Below, in pieces: positions 47,736 to 55,565 of a stretch of 64,000 bases of DNA (position 1 is its first letter; the number at the start of each line of letters is the position of its first letter). Made by a program: the position numbers and the translations under genes. Where the stretch lies: positions 1,178,001-1,242,000 of the forward strand of contig NZ_CP063401.1 in assembly GCF_021729885.1 (NCBI RefSeq). The letters run 5' to 3'. The notes under the pieces were generated by a model that worked only from the letters and a program-made list of their open reading frames with translations, made no database searches and was not told the DNA's origin. This stretch comes from Devosia sp. SL43. GTDB taxonomy: Bacteria; Pseudomonadota; Alphaproteobacteria; Rhizobiales; Devosiaceae.

Positions 47736-47777
47736 CCAATCGGTGGCTAACCCACCGCTTTGATTCGACTTTTTGGG

Positions 47778-47808
47778 CGTGGGCGGAACTCTTTTCTTTC
47801 CGCCCACG
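47778..47808 (+). terminator. Terminator after crystallin gene 1
   Basis: CGTGGGCGGAA and TTCCGCCCACG form an 11-bp perfect stem, followed by TTTCTT. Confidence 0.85.
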
Positions 47809-47894
47809 TTTCTTACAACAAATAACAGCGTGCCGTCCGCCAAGCGTCGTCCTGATTCCCGGGACCGGACGGAACGCAACAGAGGAGCGCCTAT

Positions 47895-48548
47895 ATGAAC
47901 CGCCATACCCGCAAAATGCTGCTCAACATCGCCACCGGCGTCGCCGTTGCCGCGACCGCGGTGGTCGTCTTCCTGCCGGCCGCCTATGCCGCGCCCGGCG
48001 TGGTGACCAGCAACGTCAACGTGCGCTCCGGCCCGGGTACCAACTATGCTGTGGTCGACACCGTGCGCCGCAACCAGCAGGTCGATGTGCAACAGTGCCA
48101 GGGTTCCTGGTGCTACATTTCCAAGCCCGGCCCGGATGGCTGGGTCTCAGCCCAGTTTCTCGCGGCCTCTGGTGGCGCTCCGGTCAATCCGAGCCAGCCC
48201 GGCATCTCGTTCGGTTTCAACATCGGCCCCAATGGTCCTTCGGTGAATATCGGTGTCGGCAACCAGAACCCACCGCCACCGCCGCCGGTTGTTGTCGAGC
48301 CGACCTATGGTGAAGTCTGCTTCTATGATCGCACTCGCTTCCGCGGGGAGAGCTTCTGCCTCGAAGCCGGCGATCGCACCCGCAACCTGGGCGATTGGGC
48401 CGACCGCATCTCGTCCATTGAGAATCCGGATGGCCTGCAGGTCCAGGTCTGCTCGGAAAGCAACTACCGCGATTGCCGCACCTACACCACCAGTGCCAGT
48501 TCGCTGGGCGACTTCGATGACTACATCGTTTCGGTCCGCGTCCAGTAA
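47895..48548 (+). CDS. Secreted SH3 / beta-gamma-crystallin protein 2
   Basis: A 217-residue paralogue: long signal or anchor segment (ATGVAVAATAVVVFLPAAYA), SH3-like domain with NVRSGPGTNYAVVDTV and QCQGSWCYISKPGPDGWVS, a Gly/Asn/Pro-rich linker with a poly-Pro run, then crystallin domain (EVCFYDRTRFRGESFCLEAGD, DRISSIEN). Closest to protein 4 at 50367, which shares the QCQGSWC motif and an IxFGxxIGxxGPS linker. It has its own terminator. Confidence 0.9.
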   Translation: MNRHTRKMLLNIATGVAVAATAVVVFLPAAYAAPGVVTSNVNVRSGPGTNYAVVDTVRRNQQVDVQQCQGSWCYISKPGPDGWVSAQFLAASGGAPVNPSQPGISFGFNIGPNGPSVNIGVGNQNPPPPPPVVVEPTYGEVCFYDRTRFRGESFCLEAGDRTRNLGDWADRISSIENPDGLQVQVCSESNYRDCRTYTTSASSLGDFDDYIVSVRVQ

Positions 48549-48566
48549 GTCGGCCTAGCGCCAAAC

Positions 48567-48600
48567 AAAAAGGGGCGTCCGCTGTTGCGGGCGCCCTTTC
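48567..48600 (+). terminator. Terminator after crystallin gene 2
   Basis: Inverted repeat GGGGCGTCCGC / GCGGGCGCCC with one G-T pair and a short loop, followed by TTTCGTTT. Confidence 0.8.
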
Positions 48601-48669
48601 GTTTGTACCTTGGAGCCGCGGCGCAAGCAGGCTAGTGTGCGCCAAATCTCTCAAGCTTCTGGATGTCGC

Positions 48670-49251
48670 ATGCGTCGCACCCGTCCTCTGCTCGCTCTCT
48701 TGCTGACCCTCGTCACCTTCGCAGCCTCAGCGCCCGCTGCCGTGGCCTTCTCAGAAAATGGCAGTCACGGCTGGAGCACGGGCGAGTTGACCCTGCTCAG
48801 CGGCCCGGGCGCCGCCTACGACTTTGTCGGCAATATCGAGGCCGACGTAGCCATCAAGGTGCTGCGTTGCCAGCGCCTGTGGTGCCTGGTCGATCAGGGC
48901 TCCAACCGCGGCTGGACCAGCAAGGATCGCATCGCCTTCGGTCGAACCTCCACCGATTGGCCCGGCGGCATCAATCCCGACTACGCCTCGGGTGGACCCG
49001 GCACTGTCTGCCTGTTCGAGGGCACGCATTATACCGGCGCTTCAATCTGTGCCGGCCCGGGCCGCGTCTTCCAGGATCTGGCTTTGCTCAACCTCGACAA
49101 CCGCTTCTCGTCCGTACAGGTCACCGGCAATGTCTCGGCTGCCGCCTGTCGCGACCGCTTCTTCCAGAGCTATTGCGAGCGCATCATCGAGTCCCAGCCC
49201 GTGCTGGACGAGTATCTGCACAACGCCCTGTCATCGCTGCGCGTCTACTGA
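48670..49251 (+). CDS. Secreted SH3 / beta-gamma-crystallin protein 3
   Basis: A 193-residue, more diverged member: signal peptide (LLALLLTLVTFAASAPAAVA), SH3-like part (GELTLLSGPGAAYDFVGNI, CQRLWCLVDQGSNRGWTS), almost no linker, and a crystallin domain (TVCLFEGTHYTGASICAGPG, NRFSSVQVTGN). The ATG at 48670 is chosen for the signal peptide; an ATG at 48663 is in another frame. Only 6 bases separate it from the membrane protein gene that follows. Confidence 0.82.
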   Translation: MRRTRPLLALLLTLVTFAASAPAAVAFSENGSHGWSTGELTLLSGPGAAYDFVGNIEADVAIKVLRCQRLWCLVDQGSNRGWTSKDRIAFGRTSTDWPGGINPDYASGGPGTVCLFEGTHYTGASICAGPGRVFQDLALLNLDNRFSSVQVTGNVSAAACRDRFFQSYCERIIESQPVLDEYLHNALSSLRVY

Positions 49252-49257
49252 TCTGCG

Positions 49258-50205
49258 ATGGCGGGTTCCGCCGCGGCCCCCGCGATTGGCAATCGCCTGA
49301 TTGGACTGGGGCAGCGTTGGCTGTCCATCGCCATGCTGGGCGCCATCGGCATGTATGGCTCGGAAATGCTGTTTTGGTCGGCGCCCCCGAGCCCGGTGCT
49401 GGCAGGCGAGTTGGCCCAGACTTGGCTTGCCTATGCGCTGGTCAGCGCCGCCGCACTGATGGCCATGGCGGCAACCGGCGCCCGTGGCTGGCTGGCGGTA
49501 TTTCTCGCCGGCTGCATCTACGGCTGGCTGATCGAAGGCGTGGTGGTCCAGACCGTCTACGACGTCTTCCCCTATACGCTCGTTTTCACCGGCATGTCGT
49601 GGCATGCGCTGCTCACCGTCCTGCTTGTCGGCCTGGGCGTGCGCAGCAGTGTCAACTGGAGCTTGCCACGCCAACTGCTCTTCCTGCTCGGCCTTGGCCT
49701 TTTCTTCGGTCTCTGGGCCCAATACTGGCCGATCGAGCGGCCGGATCTGCCACAACCCATGACGGTAGCGCTCTATCTGATTGGCCTGGGCCTGTGCGTG
49801 CCGCTCGCCAACCTGCTGCTCGACGCACAGCCATCGCGGCTTGTCTTCACCAGGTGGGAAATCATCTCCGTCGGCGGGTTGTTTTCAGCTCTATGGGTGT
49901 TGCAGCTGCTCGACGCTCCGGACTGGCGGCGGCTGTCGGTCCCGCTGCTCGTCGTTGTAACGTTGTGGCTGCTGCGCCGGCGACGCAATTCCCGCGACAT
50001 CGACCTGGGCACCACGCCGATGTCGGCGCGCTGGCGCCATTGGCTCTTCCTGCTTGTCCCGGTACTTACCGCAATGCTGGCTTCGCTCGGTTGGAGCACT
50101 CTTGGTGGTGTCGAGACCAATTGGCCGATTGCCATTGCTACCAGCCTGCTGGCCCTCGGCCTTTTCGGCACCGCTTGCGTCACGGGTGTCGCTGCCAAAC
50201 GCTGA
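49258..50205 (+). CDS. Multi-pass membrane protein, unknown
   Basis: A 315-residue inner-membrane protein with about eight helices (for example AYALVSAAALMAMAATGARG, ALLTVLLVGLGV, LLFLLGLGLFFGLWAQYW, LVVVTLWLLRRRR). I do not recognise the family. It follows crystallin gene 3 by only 6 bases and is probably co-transcribed, which places it in the same envelope-related cluster. It has no strong ribosome site of its own. Confidence 0.75.
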   Translation: MAGSAAAPAIGNRLIGLGQRWLSIAMLGAIGMYGSEMLFWSAPPSPVLAGELAQTWLAYALVSAAALMAMAATGARGWLAVFLAGCIYGWLIEGVVVQTVYDVFPYTLVFTGMSWHALLTVLLVGLGVRSSVNWSLPRQLLFLLGLGLFFGLWAQYWPIERPDLPQPMTVALYLIGLGLCVPLANLLLDAQPSRLVFTRWEIISVGGLFSALWVLQLLDAPDWRRLSVPLLVVVTLWLLRRRRNSRDIDLGTTPMSARWRHWLFLLVPVLTAMLASLGWSTLGGVETNWPIAIATSLLALGLFGTACVTGVAAKR

Positions 50206-50366
50206 CTTGTTCATATTAGCGGCCCGTCAGGCCTGCGCGGACGGGGCTGTTCACTTTCATGTCCTAAATGCGGCATTCACAGCAGGTTCAGCCGCAATAC
50301 TGTCTATTTGGCCTCAGAACAGGGGAGCACACGCTCACTGAAAAATACAACTGAGGGTTTATAGAA

Positions 50367-51005
50367 ATGACCATCAAGACCATCGTTCTTGCTTCCGCAA
50401 GCGCCGCCATCGTCCTTCTGTCCACCGCCGCCGCCTTCGCCCAGCCGGGCGTGGCCACCGGTGCCGTCAACGTCCGTACCGGTCCCGGCACGGGTTATGC
50501 CAAGGTTGGCGCACTCAGCGCCGGCGAATATGTCGACGTCAAACAGTGTCAGGGTTCCTGGTGCTTCGTCGATCGCAATTCGGGCACCGACGGTTGGGTT
50601 TCCGCCAACTATCTGCAGCCCGCCAACGCCCAGCCGCAGCCACAGCCCCCAGCCAACGACGACATCCCGTTCAACTTCGGCGTCACCGTCGGACCTGGCG
50701 GCCCATCCATCTCCTTCGGCATCGGCAACGGCCCGCTGCCGGCCCCTATCCCGGTTGCTGCCGAAGTCTGCTTCTTCAAGGGCAACAACTTCTCTGGCGC
50801 CCAGTATTGCGTGTCGCCCGGCGACAGCGATCCGAGCCTGCCCGGCGGTTGGGATAACTCGATCTCCTCGATCACCGTCGATGGCGGCGCTCAGGTCACC
50901 GTCTGCAAGAACACCTGGTATGGCGGGTCCTGCACCACGATCTCGAACGACAAGTCCTCGCTCGGTTCGTACAACAACGCCATCTCGAGCTTCCAGGCTT
51001 TCTGA
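50367..51005 (+). CDS. Secreted SH3 / beta-gamma-crystallin protein 4
   Basis: A 212-residue paralogue of protein 2: signal peptide (AIVLLSTAAAFAQ), SH3-like domain (NVRTGPGTGYAKVG, QCQGSWCFVDRNSGTDGW), a short PQPQP linker with FGVTVGPGGPSISFGIG, and a crystallin domain (EVCFFKGNNFSGAQYCVSPGD, NSISSITVDGG). Four cysteines are likely disulfide-bonded. Its own terminator follows. Confidence 0.9.
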   Translation: MTIKTIVLASASAAIVLLSTAAAFAQPGVATGAVNVRTGPGTGYAKVGALSAGEYVDVKQCQGSWCFVDRNSGTDGWVSANYLQPANAQPQPQPPANDDIPFNFGVTVGPGGPSISFGIGNGPLPAPIPVAAEVCFFKGNNFSGAQYCVSPGDSDPSLPGGWDNSISSITVDGGAQVTVCKNTWYGGSCTTISNDKSSLGSYNNAISSFQAF

Positions 51006-51025
51006 TCTGGCCTCGGCACCAAATG

Positions 51026-51054
51026 AAAACGCCGCGCCTCGGGGCGGCGTTTTT
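51026..51054 (+). terminator. Terminator after crystallin gene 4
   Basis: AAAACGCCGC and GCGGCGTTTT form a 10-bp stem followed by T residues. Confidence 0.88.
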
Positions 51055-51070
51055 CATTGTCCGGACAAAG

Positions 51071-51108
51071 CAAAGGCCGCCGTGTTTTCAACATCACGGC
51101 GGCCTTTG
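51071..51108 (-). terminator. Terminator for the cold-shock gene
   Basis: A perfect 14-bp inverted repeat (CAAAGGCCGCCGTG and complement, loop of 10) 49 bases beyond the csp stop. On the minus strand it is followed by CTTTGTCC, so the T-run is modest. Confidence 0.75.
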
Positions 51109-51156
51109 AGCGCTCAGCCACCCTTGCGGATGGCCGTGCGCCAGACTGTTCAGAAA

Positions 51157-51369
51157 CTAGAGCAGGGTCAGGTTCGTGGCCGAAACCTTGCCGTCACGGC
51201 CGGTTTCGAGCTCGTAGGTCACCTTGTCGTTCTCATACAGGCCCTGCAGGCCCGAACGCTGAACGGCGGAGATGTGAACGAATGCGTCCTTGCCACCATC
51301 TTCGGGGGAAATGAAGCCGAAGCCCTTGGTGGTGTTGAAGAACTTAACGGTGCCAGTGATGGTCGCCAT
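51157..51369 (-). CDS. cspA: CspA-family cold-shock protein
   Basis: A 70-residue single cold-shock domain protein, an RNA chaperone. The RNA-binding motifs KGFGFI and DAFVHI are intact in TTKGFGFISPEDGGKDAFVHIS. The ATG at 51369 starts the domain exactly (MATITGTVKFF). Members may respond to cold, stationary phase or stress; which applies here cannot be told. Confidence 0.95.
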   Translation of the reverse strand: MATITGTVKFFNTTKGFGFISPEDGGKDAFVHISAVQRSGLQGLYENDKVTYELETGRDGKVSATNLTLL

Positions 51370-51707
51370 GGTTTGTATCCTGATAGTAGGCTCGTGTCGC
51401 ATGCGGACGAGCAGTTACCCGGTGGCAACATGCCGGCCGGAAAGCACGTTTGCACGAGAGAGCAGGAGCCAATACCGGCGAACCGGCATCAGGCAGCCGA
51501 CTTAGGCTGAAAACGCAGCGCGGTTTGTCGCAGAAAAGTGAGGTCTTGGCAAGGCCTTACCCGCATTGGCGGCGCAGATCTGCGCGCGCGATTCCCCTTC
51601 ATTAGGCCGGAAATCCCGCTCTTCCAAGGGTTTCGGCAGAAGCATATTCTGCGTCGCCGGGTCGATTCCGTTGAGGGAAGCCGCCGACCGGCTTTGAGGG
51701 GAAAATC
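51370..51707. other. Intergenic region between cspA and a membrane gene
   Basis: These 338 bases hold the divergent promoters of cspA and the small membrane gene. The part next to cspA may be a long 5' leader, as is usual for csp mRNAs. I see no other gene or RNA. Confidence 0.4.
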
Positions 51708-52091
51708 ATGCTAAATATCTCGACCTACTTTTTTAGGAGCGCCATCCTGTTCCTGATCGCCGGTATCGCCATCGGCATTCACATGTCGGTATCGCAGAGC
51801 CACGACGTCATCGGCGCCCACGCCCATATCAACCTGCTCGGCTGGGTCACATCGGCCATCTTCGGCGGCTACTACGCCCTGAACCCGGCCAAGTCCGAGG
51901 GCTTGCTGCCGCTGGTTCAATACTGGCTCTACACCCTGGGCGTCGTCGTCATGGGCATTTCGCTCTATCTGCTGCTCAAGGGCAATGTCGCTCTCGAGCC
52001 CGTCGTTGCCGCCAGCTCGCTGGTGACTTTCGCCGGCGTCCTGATCTTTGCCTGGATCGTCTGGATGCCGTCGTCCGCCCGCACCGCCTGA
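51708..52091 (+). CDS. Four-helix membrane protein resembling a haem-copper oxidase fragment
   Basis: A 127-residue protein with four membrane helices. Clustered histidines in GIHMSVSQSHD and AHAHINLLGW followed by AIFGGYYAL recall helices of the subunit I fold of haem-copper oxidases and NorB, and similar short proteins are often labelled cytochrome c oxidase-like. It is too short to be an oxidase. It might bind haem; that is inference. GAGGGG precedes the ATG. Confidence 0.7.
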   Translation: MLNISTYFFRSAILFLIAGIAIGIHMSVSQSHDVIGAHAHINLLGWVTSAIFGGYYALNPAKSEGLLPLVQYWLYTLGVVVMGISLYLLLKGNVALEPVVAASSLVTFAGVLIFAWIVWMPSSARTA

Positions 52092-52148
52092 CAGCCAACA
52101 CGACCCGCGATGCGGGCAGCGCCCCTGCCCGCATCGCCGCTGCCATCG

Positions 52149-52691
52149 CTAGATCGTCAGCTCCGGCCCAGGCACATCGACCTTGGGCACTCTAAAGCCC
52201 ATGGCGATCCAGACCCGCAGCAATCGCCCATAGAATCGCGCAGTCGACCAAGCGCCCGCGGGCACGCTGTTATCAGGCCGCTGCTCCACCGACAGGTGTC
52301 CCGTCTGCGTGCGGACCTCCGGCGCAGGCGCCGCTCCGTCGGGCCACAGTCCGGAGTAGAGGCTCAGCCAATGGCCGGACTGGAACTCCGCAAACACCGG
52401 CGTATTGCAGCAGGTCGCGATCGCCCGACGCGTCGGCGCGTCAGGCTTGAGGCGAAACGCCCGCAGCTTGTCCTGACCGGCCACGAAGCGCAGCCGGTCC
52501 TTGCGATACAGCACATAGGGCGTGCCACCCATCGCATTGGTCACCGCAGGCGCCCCTGGCAGAGCCGCCATCCGCTGCGCCGCAGCCCGACAGCTGTTGC
52601 AGTAGCACTCCGCCGCAATGAACGGCTTTCCCTCCGCTGCGATACGCACCTGCCCGCAGTTGCAGCGCAATTCCGTTGTCGCCACCGTCAC
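52149..52691 (-). CDS. GFA-like zinc protein (DUF6151 type)
   Basis: A 180-residue protein with GFA-type zinc ligands: LRCNCGQV, CYCNSCRAA and a third site TCCNTP. Such folds relate to glutathione-dependent formaldehyde-activating proteins, but this longer subgroup is of unknown function. The GTG start at 52691 overlaps the stop of the DoxX-like gene by four bases (GTGA), so the two are co-translated. Confidence 0.78.
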   Translation of the reverse strand: MTVATTELRCNCGQVRIAAEGKPFIAAECYCNSCRAAAQRMAALPGAPAVTNAMGGTPYVLYRKDRLRFVAGQDKLRAFRLKPDAPTRRAIATCCNTPVFAEFQSGHWLSLYSGLWPDGAAPAPEVRTQTGHLSVEQRPDNSVPAGAWSTARFYGRLLRVWIAMGFRVPKVDVPGPELTI

Positions 52692-53071
52692 GACCGCGCT
52701 CCCCGCACGAACGGAAACACCGCCCGCACCTTCTCCTCGCGCAACCACAGCGCCACCCACACGGCCACGCCGAGATAGATCGAGAACAGCGTATGGCTGA
52801 ACAGCGGGTTATCCACCCGCAGGTTCGCCGCCAGCGACCCACCCAAGAGCCCCGTGGTCAGCACCGCCCCAAGCAGCGCCGTGCGCGGAATGAGAAACAG
52901 CACCACACAGCCCACCTCGATACAGCCAATCAGCGCCAGATACTTGATCGGCCAGCCCACCACCGCCATCGCATCGGTCGCCGCCGCAATCCCCATGAAC
53001 TTCGGCGCCGCCGAAGCAATGGCCAGGAACAGCCCGATCAGCGCACTGAGTATCCAACCTGCAAGCTTCAT
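52688..53071 (-). CDS. DoxX-like membrane protein
   Basis: A 127-residue inner-membrane protein with four helices (LIGLFLAIASAAPKFMG, YLALIGCIEVGCVVLFLIP, LLGAVLTTGLLGG, FSIYLGVAVWVALWL), of the DoxX-like family. Function unknown; relatives are often found with stress genes. The ATG at 53071 follows GGGAGA. First gene of a two-gene unit with the GFA-like gene. Confidence 0.82.
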   Translation of the reverse strand: MKLAGWILSALIGLFLAIASAAPKFMGIAAATDAMAVVGWPIKYLALIGCIEVGCVVLFLIPRTALLGAVLTTGLLGGSLAANLRVDNPLFSHTLFSIYLGVAVWVALWLREEKVRAVFPFVRGARS

Positions 53072-53258
53072 TTGTCTCTCCCAAACTGACAGCACCACGC
53101 CGCCCTCTACCATGACGACGATCTGGTCGGTGCCGCTTCGACAGGTGCAGCAAGAATCTCTTCTGCCCCAGGCGTCCGGGCAAACGAAGTCGATATTGAC
53201 ACGCGTCCCCTCGTTTTGTATTCAACGAATATGTTGATTAACAAAGTTGTTTAATACC

Positions 53259-53603
53259 ATGCAGGACGTGCTCTCGACGACCCTGTCGGCCCTGGCAGAC
53301 CCAACGCGCCGAGCGCTCCTTGCGCGGCTCGCCGAGGGCGAGGCCTCCGTCAACGAACTCGCCGCGCCATTCGATATGTCGCTCCAGGCGGTCTCTCGGC
53401 ACCTTAAGGTTCTCGAGGGTGCCGGGCTGATTACCCGCGGCCAGCGGGCGCAGTTCCGGCCCTGCAAACTCGATACAGCGCCGCTTAGGGACCTCGATGG
53501 CTGGCTGTCCAGCTATCGCGCCTTCTGGGAAGGCGGCTTCGACAAGATGGAAGCGTACCTGGCTGAACTGACCGAGGGAGATGGCAATGCCAGCAAGAAC
53601 TAG
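53259..53603 (+). CDS. ArsR-family regulator
   Basis: Winged-helix regulator of 114 residues (LADPTRRALLARLAEGEASV, LQAVSRHLKVLEGAGLI). No metal-binding cysteine motif of the arsenic type is present; it belongs to the group paired with SRPBCC proteins. The ATG at 53259 is used. It overlaps the next gene, with which it forms a common two-gene arrangement. Confidence 0.9.
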   Translation: MQDVLSTTLSALADPTRRALLARLAEGEASVNELAAPFDMSLQAVSRHLKVLEGAGLITRGQRAQFRPCKLDTAPLRDLDGWLSSYRAFWEGGFDKMEAYLAELTEGDGNASKN

Positions 53604-54081
53604 CGCCAGGATCGCCGATGATGAACTGCTGATCACCAGAACCTTCGATGCTCCGCTCGGCGTAGTCTGGCGCATGTGGGCGAGCCGCGAGCACATGATC
53701 CGCTGGTGGGGTCCCGAAGGCTTCACCGTCACCGATCTGGATCTGGATTTTCGCGTGGGCGGCGCCTGGCGCATCGGCATGACCTCCGCCATGTTCCCCA
53801 AAAGCTGGTCCAGCGGCCGCTTCACCGCCATCGAGCCCGAGCGGCGCCTCGCCTTCTCGTTCGCCTGGGAACAGGGCTCCGGCGAGGACCTGGCGACCAA
53901 GACAGTCGAGGTCACCTTCGAAGAGCGTGACGGCCGTACCACGCAGCATTTTCACCAGGCTCCCTTCCAGACCGTCGAATCCCGCGACAGTCATGTCGGC
54001 GGCTGGAATTCCCTGTTCAACAAGGAAGCGATTTATGCCGCGGCCTTGGCCAAAGGAATTCAACTCGACCAGTTGACCTGA
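53587..54081 (+). CDS. SRPBCC (AHSA1-like) protein
   Basis: A 164-residue ligand-binding protein of the START/AHSA1 type (ITRTFDAPLGVVWRMW, MIRWWGPEGFTVTDLDLDFR, HVGGWNSLFN). The ligand is unknown. The ATG at 53587 has GGGAG at 6 bases; an ATG at 53581 would be too close to that site. It overlaps the end of the ArsR gene by 17 bases, supporting co-regulation. Confidence 0.88.
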   Translation: MPARTSARIADDELLITRTFDAPLGVVWRMWASREHMIRWWGPEGFTVTDLDLDFRVGGAWRIGMTSAMFPKSWSSGRFTAIEPERRLAFSFAWEQGSGEDLATKTVEVTFEERDGRTTQHFHQAPFQTVESRDSHVGGWNSLFNKEAIYAAALAKGIQLDQLT

Positions 54082-54161
54082 TCGCACTGCCATCACCAAC
54101 CAGCCTCGCCGGCAGCCCTCTGCCGGGCCGAATTCTTATTGCCCGAAACAAGGAGTATTTC

Positions 54162-54950
54162 ATGCTGCTCGAAAACAAAATTGCCATCATTCATGGTGCC
54201 GGCGGCCAGTTGGGCGGCGCCACTGCCCGCCAGTTTGCCCGTGATGGCGCCCGGCTGTTTCTTGCTGGCCGAACCTTGTCCAAGGTCCAGGCCGTTGCCG
54301 ACGAAATCAACGTTGCCGGAGGCAACGCCGAGGCGGCCGAGGTCGACGCCCTCGACGAAGCCCAGGCCCGCGCCCATGCCGACGCCGTGGTGACCAAGGC
54401 CGGTCGTATCGACATCACCTTCAATGCCATATCCATTCGCGGCGACCTGCAGGGCACCCGGTTGATCGATATGCCGACCGAGGATGTCCTCACACCGATC
54501 CTGACCGGCGCCCGCACGCATCTGCTGACGGCCCTTGCCGCTGCCCGTCACATGGTCAAGCAGCGCTCGGGCGTCATTCTGACCCTGTCGTCAACCGGCG
54601 CGCATCTGTCGGGCCGCGATCAGATGAAGCACTCCACCGGCGGCTTCGGCGTCGCCTGCTCCACCATCGAGGCCCTGTCGCGCACACTCGCCGCCGAACT
54701 CGGCCCACATGGCATCCGCGTCGTCTGCCTGCGCTCCGAAGCCATTACCGAGCTCTGGCCCATGGATTCCGAACACGCCGAAATGTTCAGGGACTTCAAG
54801 ACCTACATGACCGCAGGCACCATACTGGGCCGCACCACCAGCCTGGCGGAACTGGCCAATGGCGCAGCCCTCGCCGCCTCCGATCGATCAAGCGCCATAT
54901 CCGGCGCCATCCTCAACCTGACCTGCGGCTCGGTCATGGACGGTGACTAG
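54162..54950 (+). CDS. Atypical short-chain dehydrogenase/reductase
   Basis: Rossmann-fold SDR of 262 residues. The cofactor motif is HGAGGQLGGATA and the catalytic Ser region LTLSSTGAHLSG is present, but the usual YxxxK is missing: the equivalent stretch reads GGFGVACSTIEAL. Loss of the catalytic Tyr and Lys suggests a binding or altered role. Substrate unknown. It follows the ArsR/SRPBCC pair by 80 bases and might belong to the same unit. Confidence 0.85.
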   Translation: MLLENKIAIIHGAGGQLGGATARQFARDGARLFLAGRTLSKVQAVADEINVAGGNAEAAEVDALDEAQARAHADAVVTKAGRIDITFNAISIRGDLQGTRLIDMPTEDVLTPILTGARTHLLTALAAARHMVKQRSGVILTLSSTGAHLSGRDQMKHSTGGFGVACSTIEALSRTLAAELGPHGIRVVCLRSEAITELWPMDSEHAEMFRDFKTYMTAGTILGRTTSLAELANGAALAASDRSSAISGAILNLTCGSVMDGD

Positions 54951-54991
54951 CCGTCGACAGCCGCGCGATGCGCTCGCCGGCTAGCACAAAG

Positions 54992-55429
54992 TCATAGTGT
55001 AACGTCGCGCCGCTGCCCGGTCGGGAAGCCGACCTGGTCGGGCAAGCCGTCGCTTGACACCCCGATCGGCATGCGTCGCGCATGTTCCTCATCGGTGAAG
55101 ACCCGGGAGCGGGTCAGAAAGCGGCGCTCAGTGCCGTTGTCGAGGCTGAACATGCCGCCCCGGCCAGGTATGGCGTCGATGATGAGTTGGGTATGCTGCC
55201 AGTATTCGAACTGGCTAGGCGACATGTAGAAGGGTGCGCCACCGATGACTCCCATCTTGATGTCGCGGTCGCCAATCTGGAACTCGCCGACGGGGTAGCA
55301 CATGGGCGAGGAACCATCGCAGCAGCCACCAGACTGGTGAAACATCACCTTGCCGTGGCGTTTTTCGATCTGCGCGAGCAGGTCGAGCGCCGCCGGGGTG
55401 GCGGTCACGCGTTCGATATAGTCGGTCAT
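54992..55429 (-). CDS. DUF779 protein beside aldehyde dehydrogenase
   Basis: A 145-residue protein of the DUF779 family, recognised from HQSGGCCDGSSPMCYP and GVIGGAPFYMSPSQFEYWQHTQ. Genes of this family nearly always neighbour an acetaldehyde or related aldehyde dehydrogenase, as here. The function is unknown; the Cys-rich loop could bind metal. It is downstream of the dehydrogenase on the same strand, 136 bases away. Confidence 0.88.
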   Translation of the reverse strand: MTDYIERVTATPAALDLLAQIEKRHGKVMFHQSGGCCDGSSPMCYPVGEFQIGDRDIKMGVIGGAPFYMSPSQFEYWQHTQLIIDAIPGRGGMFSLDNGTERRFLTRSRVFTDEEHARRMPIGVSSDGLPDQVGFPTGQRRDVTL

Positions 55430-55565
55430 GCAGTCCTCCCATAGAGGTCATTCCGGCAAGCCGCCGCCTTGGGGAGAGGTGGGGTGGAGGTCGGTCGACC
55501 CGCCGGAATGAACTGATATGGCGAGGGCGCTATGAATCGCCCCCACCTGGCGTCGACAACCGGGC

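Noticed and set aside
48663..50219. A 518-codon plus-strand ORF overlapping crystallin gene 3 and the membrane protein gene
   Set aside because: Out of frame with both; the alternative frames give a signal peptide, domains and membrane helices, while this one is Arg/Ala/Pro-rich.
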